From JAHDFB01 sp964607315 (GTDB lineage: Bacteria; Bacteroidota; Bacteroidia; Chitinophagales; Saprospiraceae), in NCBI GenBank assembly GCA_964607315.1, contig CAZSKA010000129.1:1-10932 (forward strand): a stretch of 10,932 bases of DNA. The letters run 5' to 3'. A model generated the notes under the pieces. It saw only the letters and a list, made by a program, of their open reading frames with translations. It had not been told where the DNA came from and searched no databases. Positions within the stretch are counted from its first letter, which is position 1, and each line of letters starts with the position of its first letter. Both the position numbers and the translations under genes were made by a program. Of the stretch, positions 1 to 6,227 are shown in pieces.

Positions 1-600
1 ATTAAAAAGTATAATATTATAGTTTCTCCAGGAGATAATAGAGATTTAGAATTTATAACAGAATTTTTCGAAGAAAGTAATCACTACTTAGATAATTATA
101 CAGAGACATATTTGAATAATGAGGCTATAAAGTTTATAGCAACTAAGTTAACTGAAATTAATGTACCATATGTATATACTGTAAGTAGCAGTTATAATGG
201 TGAAATAGAGAATCCAAGTTCATTGCCTGAGTGGAATAACTTAGTTGAAAATAATCCATCTGAAATTGTTTATGTTTTGAAATTGAATCTTTTTTCTGAA
301 CCTACAGATGAACTTCTAAAGCAGTTGATTAAAATAGATGAATATCTTCGTTCCCTTTCTTTTTCTAAAATTGGTTTTTCGTATTACTTCTTCGACTCTC
401 ATGCGCTTGAAGGGAAATCTATTGAAAACTTGAATTGTAGTTTTTCAACACGTAATAATTATTTTGAGTATTTGAATAAGGATAAATTCATAAGTAAAAT
501 TTTGTATTACGCTAGAGAAAAGGAAACAAAACCAAGTATAGAAGATCTGAAAAAAATAACAAAAGATTCCTTCTTATTTATTCAATACAGTGTAATTTAA
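1..600 (+). CDS. Partial CDS (5' end outside window), protein of unknown function
   Basis: The reading frame is open from base 1 with no stop until the TAA at 598-600, giving 199 visible residues. No in-frame ATG occurs anywhere in it, so the true start must lie upstream of the window. A TTG at 112 is in the same frame but has upstream coding sequence of the same character and is not a convincing start. I do not recognise the family. The visible part is acidic to neutral and rich in Asn, Lys, Tyr and Phe. It has predicted helix-like stretches (for example around residues 38-50 and 100-120), no membrane segment, and no catalytic motif I can name. It converges on the DUF4157 gene across a 250-base gap and is the only plus-strand gene here. 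It could be an accessory or immunity-like protein, but nothing in the sequence shows that. Confidence 0.75.
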   Translation: MKKYNIIVSPGDNRDLEFITEFFEESNHYLDNYTETYLNNEAIKFIATKLTEINVPYVYTVSSSYNGEIENPSSLPEWNNLVENNPSEIVYVLKLNLFSEPTDELLKQLIKIDEYLRSLSFSKIGFSYYFFDSHALEGKSIENLNCSFSTRNNYFEYLNKDKFISKILYYAREKETKPSIEDLKKITKDSFLFIQYSVI

Positions 601-623
601 ATTAAAAATATTTAACTATTTAT

Positions 624-642
624 TTTGGGCTTTGAGCCCAAA
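624..642. terminator. Perfect 8-bp hairpin, possible bidirectional terminator between convergent genes
   Basis: TTTGGGCT, a TTG loop, then AGCCCAAA form a perfect 8-bp stem, starting 24 bases after the stop of the plus-strand gene. It is one of the few GC-containing stretches in this AT-rich gap. It sits between two convergent genes, where a bidirectional terminator would be expected. There is no long U-tract on either side, so intrinsic termination is not certain. The same arms recur at 5525-5543. Confidence 0.5.
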
Positions 643-678
643 GTAATTCAGAATATAAACTTCATTTAAGAATAATAC

Positions 679-696
679 CAATTTAAGGCTAAATTG
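679..696. other. Weak hairpin in the convergent gap 601-850
   Basis: CAATTTA, loop AGGC, TAAATTG gives a 7-bp AU-rich stem. It is weak and may be chance. Apart from this and the stronger hairpin at 624-642, the gap 601-850 holds no open reading frame of note, no RNA gene and no direct repeat that I can see. It appears to be the 3' untranslated space between the two converging genes. Confidence 0.2.
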
Positions 697-850
697 TCGG
701 ATAAATTCTGCTTATAATACGTGATTTCTTCCTTATAAAATTTCGAAGTTGCTAAGACTATTCCTCTAATTTATAAGTCGAACTCACCTATTTGTAATTT
801 GAATTTATTACCGTCATTCTAAATTGTAAATGGATAATAAATAAATGGTA

Positions 851-3800
851 CTAGCTATCTTCTTCTTTGTCTTTCATGAAATCTGGAGTTGCCATATCTA
901 CAATTTTTTCTCCTGCCTCTAATATCTCTTCTCCTACATTTATTACAGGTTGAATAACGGCTTTAGTTGATTTTTCTACATGATTTACAACTTTTCTGGC
1001 TTCATTATATGGTGCTTTAATTGTTTTTGCAATGGATGAAATTAATTCACTTAGTTCTTTCTTAATCAAGCTGAATATTAGTTGAATTTCATTTCTGTTT
1101 TGATCTTTTTTATAATAACTCAATAATTTGTTTTCAAGGTAATCACATTTCTTCTCTAGCATTCCAAGAAGATTAGCATCTGGTGATTCAAGTAGCTGAC
1201 TAAATTGATTATTGAAACTAGTTAGAACTCTCTTGTTTGGTTTAGAAATCTTACCCAACTTACTTAAATGATCAGTCAAATTATACATTCTATTGAAGGC
1301 CATTTTAGGGAAAGACTTAACCATGTTAGTTGTTTCTAAAAGGTAACTAATTGGCTTTCTTCTGGTATTTTTGTTTGATCTAGTTTTACTTTGTCTTTTA
1401 TCAATTAACTTAGGTGCATTTTTAGTATTGTCTTTCTTAGAAGCTGGAGTTTGCTTGCTATGGGTTTTATTTGCTTTTCTTTTTTCGGTAGATTTTGATT
1501 TTTTTGTTAATTCCTTTTTCTTTTTGGGTTCTTGTTTTTCGTCGCTCGTAAATTTTTCAATGGTTTCCTTAGCCGTTCTTTTTTTCATTTCACTGCTTAC
1601 CTTATCTCCCACAATACCAGCTGTTTTTTTAGCATCTTCATATAAGATATAAGTACTAGTATTTTTGTATGCGTCAGAAGCTTGAGTAGGAGCTAATTCT
1701 GATGAGGCGTTTTTTGTAACAGTAATTCTGTTGCTTTCAAGAATTTTTGGTAATTGTGGACTAATATGATTATCTGCTTCAATCATTGCAAATTGCATGT
1801 ATGTTTCAAATTCTTCTGCATTTGTAACTCCAGGCACCTCTATTTCTTCAAGAGCTTTTGCTAAAGAACTTCCCTCTTTAAGTTTATCACCAACCTTGAA
1901 GATATTATTGAATTTACTCTGTAAGCCTTTTAATCTACCTCTTCGTCTCATACCTCCTAATGCTTCAGTGATCCGTTCACCATATTTTCCAACATATCTC
2001 ACAGTACTAGGTGCTAAAGGGTCTTTACTAAATTTCATCAATGCATCTGAGTATGCGCTAAAATGTCCCATTAAGAGCTGTTGCTTTTCTAATTTAGAAA
2101 GTTCTTTTCCACTAACTACTTTCTTCCATAGAAAATCTGATTGTTCATTCATTTTTCTGAACGCATTCATTTTATAAACACCAGCACCAGTATGATATGA
2201 TGCAGCATCAGATATATCAACAATCGTAAGATATTCTTGTAATTTGGACATTATTTTTGCTTCTTCTAATCCGTCTTTTGCACTGAGAAAATCTCTATAT
2301 AAACTATCAATTTTACTATTAAGGACCTCTAATTCTCTTGTTGATTTTGGCTTGAAATCAAATTCTTTAAGACCTCCTTCTTGTAATAGTTTTCTGTAAT
2401 ATTCTACCTTTTTTGTATTTCCTGATTTCTTTGCTTCACTTAGTAATCTATTTAGAATTGCACTATTCTCCGTAACTGCAATATTCTCTGACACCATTTT
2501 CCTATATGCAGGATCAAGAGCTTGGTAACCATATTTTAATTTACTTTCACCAAAGAGGCCCATATCGAAGAAGTCAACACATTCAGCATTAGAATTTAGT
2601 CCATATTCTTTTTTCATCCAAGCATACACTTTCTGTCTTGCCTCTACACTCATTGTTCCCAAGACGGAAGCATCAAGGTCACTAGTCACTTTAGTTACTG
2701 TTCCTGTTCTACTTACTTTACCTCCTGCTTCTTCTATTACTTCTACAATCTTGGAGAATTCTTCATTTCTAAAACCTATCATTTTTTTGGCAATATCCTT
2801 ATCGCCTTCTATCATCTTAGCTGCCTTCTGCCAACCACCGTTCTGCTTTATAAAATTGACATAACTTTTAGGTTCATTTAATGATTCTACTGCAATTTTA
2901 TTACTTAGGTGTTTTATTGCTGCATTCGTTGCATTATTTTTAGCATAGCGATAAACTTCCACGCCATCTTTATAGCCTATTACAATTCCAGCAACATTCA
3001 AAATCACATCAACTTTTGCCATGTTAACGGTCATCTCATCTACTACCTGAGAATCAGAATTGCTTGATGAATTCATAGCATCACTTAGCCTATTACTTTT
3101 TGCAATTGATGTCCCTACATCATAAGTATCCATACTTAGTGCAGCTCCAGTGGCCAAAACAGAATATCCTCCTGATAGAAATGCCGAGGCTATAGTTAAG
3201 ATTAGATTTAAACCAAATTTTCCATAGTTCCAGTATTTTGCATTTTTTTCATCTTGTGATATAATATAGGATAGTTCTGCTTGCCTGTCTGCCCATTTCG
3301 TATTTTTTAGTTGCTCTATTACAGGTTTGAAATCTCTATAGTTAAGTTTTTTCTGGAGAGCATTTTGCCTTGTTTGTTCACATGCATCTGCCATTTCATT
3401 AATAATGAATCTCGCTTCATTTTTTGCTACTTCTTCATTTGGAGAATTAAGCTTATTCAAGCTCCCTAATTCCGTTTTTATTGCTCCATATAAAATTGGA
3501 TTACTATTTGCTAAATTGTCCAAAAGGCCTTGAAGCTCGGTATTCTCTTTATCAAGCCTATCATATTCACTTTCTGCTGGGTCTCCCTTAACACTATTAG
3601 GGTAAGCGAATAAGGGTTTTGATCCAGGAGCATAAGTCATCCGGCTACTTGATTGATGTTTTCTATCTGCGAAACCTACAATATTTTGCCTTAAGCTGTC
3701 TTGTTTGCCTTTTAAATTCTCTGCAATATCTGAATTTACTTTTATGTCTTCCATCGTGTCATCTAGTGAAAACATTAGATTTGAGAGTTCTTGCTCTGTG

Positions 3801-4516
3801 GCTGATATATTAACTAATACCTTTTCTATTACATCAGCTTCTAATTCCTTGCGCATTATTTTATACTGGGCATTATTCATGACAGCAGCTGTTATTTTGG
3901 AATCAGTAACTAAATTTTTCTCGTAGTCAGTAGGAGTGAAAGAATCTGGTTTACGTTGAATAACTCCTGAACTTGATGTACTAGTTGATCTAGATTTTTC
4001 TTTGAAAAGTATTTTCATTTCCTCTTTGCTGAGATTAAGTGAAACTAATTCACCTAATTTATCCGCTTCTCTTTCTAGTGTGTGTTCTGTATTTATTTCT
4101 TGACCAGCTATAGAATCATTAGCTTTTGGTTGGGAGGTTTGGTTTTTAATAGCATGACTTAATTCATGACCTAATAATTTAATATCTTCTCTATTCTCTA
4201 TATTAAATGAAGGGGAAATAAAGATATTCGTACCCTGCGTATAGGCTTTTGCACCCATTTCTTTAAGTTTACTTTCATCCACTCTAGAAATAGAGATTTT
4301 AGAAAACAATATTTTTTTAAATAATGGAGAAGAACCTATACCATCTTCTAATTCATTTTCTTCTTGATTAGTGTATGCAGGTGCAGGTATAGATCGTACA
4401 TTAGGGGAAACAGCGTTAGGATTCTGTCCGCTTTCAGCAGCAGATTTACTATTAGTTAAACCACTGCCTATTGCCGTAGATTGACTGTGGTTTATATCCT
4501 CTTTACTCTCGCTCAT
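851..4516 (-). CDS. DUF4157 (HExxH, zincin-like) large multidomain protein, possible eCIS/polymorphic-toxin effector
   Basis: The start is taken at ATG 4516, giving 1221 residues. A TTG at 4579, directly after an in-frame stop, would add 21 residues. Residues 1-55 are a low-complexity Ser/Asn/Gln-rich leader. Residues 60-155 match DUF4157: an 'AKAYTQGTNIFISP' segment, then HELSH at 117-121 (catalytic-type Glu118) and EREAD near 148-152, whose Glu could be the third zinc ligand. Hydrophobic Gly/Ala-rich stretches lie at about 434-462 and 503-515. At 598-615 GG, 13 residues, then DLD resembles the nucleotidyltransferase pattern hG[GS]x(9-13)Dh[DE]h, with VDFFD at 647-651 as a possible further acidic strand. 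Residues 994-1054 are extremely Lys/Arg-rich and 1059-1221 look helical. There is no signal peptide. DUF4157 is known from eCIS loci and toxin-like proteins; the effector role here is inferred. The 81 bases upstream separate it from the ATPase gene on the same strand, so co-transcription is plausible. Confidence 0.85.
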   Translation of the reverse strand: MSESKEDINHSQSTAIGSGLTNSKSAAESGQNPNAVSPNVRSIPAPAYTNQEENELEDGIGSSPLFKKILFSKISISRVDESKLKEMGAKAYTQGTNIFISPSFNIENREDIKLLGHELSHAIKNQTSQPKANDSIAGQEINTEHTLEREADKLGELVSLNLSKEEMKILFKEKSRSTSTSSSGVIQRKPDSFTPTDYEKNLVTDSKITAAVMNNAQYKIMRKELEADVIEKVLVNISATEQELSNLMFSLDDTMEDIKVNSDIAENLKGKQDSLRQNIVGFADRKHQSSSRMTYAPGSKPLFAYPNSVKGDPAESEYDRLDKENTELQGLLDNLANSNPILYGAIKTELGSLNKLNSPNEEVAKNEARFIINEMADACEQTRQNALQKKLNYRDFKPVIEQLKNTKWADRQAELSYIISQDEKNAKYWNYGKFGLNLILTIASAFLSGGYSVLATGAALSMDTYDVGTSIAKSNRLSDAMNSSSNSDSQVVDEMTVNMAKVDVILNVAGIVIGYKDGVEVYRYAKNNATNAAIKHLSNKIAVESLNEPKSYVNFIKQNGGWQKAAKMIEGDKDIAKKMIGFRNEEFSKIVEVIEEAGGKVSRTGTVTKVTSDLDASVLGTMSVEARQKVYAWMKKEYGLNSNAECVDFFDMGLFGESKLKYGYQALDPAYRKMVSENIAVTENSAILNRLLSEAKKSGNTKKVEYYRKLLQEGGLKEFDFKPKSTRELEVLNSKIDSLYRDFLSAKDGLEEAKIMSKLQEYLTIVDISDAASYHTGAGVYKMNAFRKMNEQSDFLWKKVVSGKELSKLEKQQLLMGHFSAYSDALMKFSKDPLAPSTVRYVGKYGERITEALGGMRRRGRLKGLQSKFNNIFKVGDKLKEGSSLAKALEEIEVPGVTNAEEFETYMQFAMIEADNHISPQLPKILESNRITVTKNASSELAPTQASDAYKNTSTYILYEDAKKTAGIVGDKVSSEMKKRTAKETIEKFTSDEKQEPKKKKELTKKSKSTEKRKANKTHSKQTPASKKDNTKNAPKLIDKRQSKTRSNKNTRRKPISYLLETTNMVKSFPKMAFNRMYNLTDHLSKLGKISKPNKRVLTSFNNQFSQLLESPDANLLGMLEKKCDYLENKLLSYYKKDQNRNEIQLIFSLIKKELSELISSIAKTIKAPYNEARKVVNHVEKSTKAVIQPVINVGEEILEAGEKIVDMATPDFMKDKEEDS

Positions 4517-4580
4517 TGAATATTTTGGTATAGGATTTTCCCTACCAACTAAATTATGGCGATTAAAAAGGAATTTCAAT

Positions 4581-4594
4581 TACCCATTTGGGTA
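4581..4594. other. Small inverted repeat upstream of the DUF4157 gene
   Basis: TACCCA-TT-TGGGTA is a perfect 6-bp inverted repeat. It lies 65 bases before the preferred ATG at 4516 and just before the alternative TTG at 4579. It could be a leader hairpin, a weak terminator for the ATPase gene or an operator half-site pair. A loop of only 2 bases makes a stable hairpin doubtful, and chance is possible. Confidence 0.25.
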
Positions 4595-4660
4595 GTTTTC
4601 TCACCTTTTTTGGCTTATACAACTAGATAATGCAAATCGTATTTACCCCTCCCTCCTAAA

Positions 4661-5467
4661 TTATTCCGCTTCTAACTCTTTTAAGAACCCTTCTGGATTG
4701 TCTAGAATCCCTTTAGTAATTTTGAAATGTTCTGTTTCTTTGTAATCAACCTCTTCTATTTTTTCATCACTGAATGACAAAACACTAGAACCTGGACAAG
4801 CCATAATGATAGGACTATGAGTCGCAATAATGAATTGACTACTTGTCTTTTTTGCTTTTTCTAATATTAAACTCAAAAGTACAAGCTGATTTTGGGGTGA
4901 AAGCGCTGCTTCCGGTTCATCAATGAGATATAAACCTCTACCTGTTATTCTCGACTTGAAAAAGGTAAGGAAACCTTCTCCATGAGACATGGCCTCTAAA
5001 TCGGCAGTATAGCGTTTGATTAACGCTTGTTTTTCACCTTCTATAGGTCCAATTGCCAACTTCATATCTCCACCTGTCCAATTTGCTTTTAACTCCTCTA
5101 TCTCTTGGTCAAGAGCTGCAATTTCATCCTTCATTTTACGAGCAAATCCAATGAAGTCTTCTGCTCGAACAAAAAATCCATGATGGGATTTATCCTTATA
5201 TCTTAGACTTAAATAATTAGCTAAATCATCAGCTGCCTTTAAAGATGCATCATCCTCTAAGCGCTTACTTCCCGCAATAGGAACTTCCGCTCTTGCAGCT
5301 AAACCTTCCAAAAAAGTAGATTTCCCACTTCCATTATCTCCAACAAGGAACGTAATTAATGATGTGAATTCTATCTGTTCAAAGTTCTTTATTAAGGGTA
5401 AAGTCCAGGGGAACAGATGTTGCTGATCCTCCGGATAATTCCGCAATCTTACCGATGTTATAATCAT
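4661..5467 (-). CDS. Stand-alone ABC-type/AAA-family ATPase (COG3910-like predicted ATPase)
   Basis: The ATG at 5467 gives 268 residues. All ATP-site motifs of the ABC/SMC-type fold are visible: Walker A GDNGSGKST at 43-51, an ABC-signature-like SHGEG at 161-165, Walker B with catalytic Glu in LYLIDEPEAALS at 179-190, and a switch histidine in ATHSP at 215-219. The insert between Walker A and the signature (about 90-160) is largely charged and helical and too short to be an SMC coiled coil. There is no transmembrane segment or substrate-binding partner gene, so this is a soluble ATPase and not an exporter half. The length and motif layout fit the small predicted ATPases of COG3910, which have no well-defined cellular role. 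It is read in the same direction as the DUF4157 gene downstream and the lipoprotein gene 78 bases upstream. A functional link to either is only inferred from position. Confidence 0.88.
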   Translation of the reverse strand: MIITSVRLRNYPEDQQHLFPWTLPLIKNFEQIEFTSLITFLVGDNGSGKSTFLEGLAARAEVPIAGSKRLEDDASLKAADDLANYLSLRYKDKSHHGFFVRAEDFIGFARKMKDEIAALDQEIEELKANWTGGDMKLAIGPIEGEKQALIKRYTADLEAMSHGEGFLTFFKSRITGRGLYLIDEPEAALSPQNQLVLLSLILEKAKKTSSQFIIATHSPIIMACPGSSVLSFSDEKIEEVDYKETEHFKITKGILDNPEGFLKELEAE

Positions 5468-5524
5468 GAAACTAAGTTATACCTTTTAACTAGATTAAGT
5501 ATAACAAGATTAATATTTATGCTC

Positions 5525-5543
5525 TTTGGGCTTAAAGCCCAAA
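5525..5543. terminator. Perfect hairpin just after the lipoprotein gene, twin of 624-642
   Basis: TTTGGGCTT-A-AAGCCCAAA, best drawn as an 8-bp stem TTTGGGCT/AGCCCAAA with loop TAA, begins 2 bases beyond the lipoprotein stop codon on the minus strand. Position immediately after a stop suggests a transcription terminator or mRNA-stabilising 3' hairpin. On the minus strand it is not followed by a clean U-run, so read-through into the ATPase gene is possible. The arms are identical to those at 624-642. Confidence 0.5.
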
Positions 5544-5545
5544 AA

Positions 5546-6208
5546 TTATTCAAGCCCCTTACTTTCTTCGTCATCAAGTCTTAAAGATGAAGGAACCTTT
5601 ATACTTGCCTCCTTGTATAAGGTAAGTTTTATCTTATTTTCTACAACTTCTAATAATCTACAAACCATCATAGAATCATCCTTTCCCACTTCTGCTCGCT
5701 TTTCTCCTCCTAAAAAGTAGTTGTTAGTGATTTTATCATCTTTCATTATAGCTAGCCTAGTTTCATAACCGAAGGCCGCATTATCATCGTTCGTACGAAC
5801 ATTTATTCCAATCGTGTAAATTAAGATTGTTGCATCTTGGACTTTGGTCTTGCCTATTGCCATGAATTCCACTTCAGTACTTGTTGCTCGACGTTTCATT
5901 CCAAGTTTCGGAATAGATGCTAATTTATATAATTTGTAGGAGTTTGCGACCTCATTAGGAATCTTTGTACCACTGAAAAAGTCTTCACTTGTTCCTTTTT
6001 CACCATTACAATTATCATAAAACGGAAAAGGTAAATCTGAGAAATAACTCTGCAGCTGTTGTTCTTTCATTTTTGTTTCTTTTGTCATTTTAGACGCGCT
6101 TGCTTGACTGATACTTTTTTCTTCTTGCACAGCTGTTTCACTCACTGTACTTTGAGGTTTGCAACATAGAAATAGTATTAAAATCAGGCATAAAACTAAT
6201 TTTTCCAT
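5546..6208 (-). CDS. Predicted lipoprotein of unknown function
   Basis: I place the start at ATG 6208 (220 residues). An in-frame GTG at 6235 would overlap the upstream gene and put nine extra residues ahead of the signal peptide, and it overlaps its own AGGAGG, so it is unlikely. The N-terminus is a short charged start (MEK), a hydrophobic run LVLCLILILFL and then two cysteines at 15-16. This is a type II signal peptide-like layout with a relaxed lipobox (LFLC or FLCC), predicting a membrane-anchored lipoprotein. After a Ser/Glu/Lys-rich linker to about residue 50, the mature part looks like a mixed alpha/beta domain with many beta-type stretches; I do not recognise its family. It follows the peptidoglycan hydrolase by 19 bases, so the two are very likely co-transcribed. 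Possible roles are a periplasmic or surface partner, inhibitor or immunity protein of that hydrolase, all inferred. Confidence 0.75.
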   Translation of the reverse strand: MEKLVLCLILILFLCCKPQSTVSETAVQEEKSISQASASKMTKETKMKEQQLQSYFSDLPFPFYDNCNGEKGTSEDFFSGTKIPNEVANSYKLYKLASIPKLGMKRRATSTEVEFMAIGKTKVQDATILIYTIGINVRTNDDNAAFGYETRLAIMKDDKITNNYFLGGEKRAEVGKDDSMMVCRLLEVVENKIKLTLYKEASIKVPSSLRLDDEESKGLE

Positions 6209-6227
6209 AAACTTATTTATTGTAAAA

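Noticed and set aside
112..114. TTG as the start codon of the plus-strand gene
   Set aside because: The frame is open upstream to base 1 with similar coding character, so the gene is truncated by the window edge and does not start here.
4646..4657. Purine-rich AGGAGGGAGGGG on the minus strand after the ATPase stop, like a ribosome-binding site
   Set aside because: No start codon with a meaningful frame follows at a suitable distance; the next TTG opens only a handful of codons.
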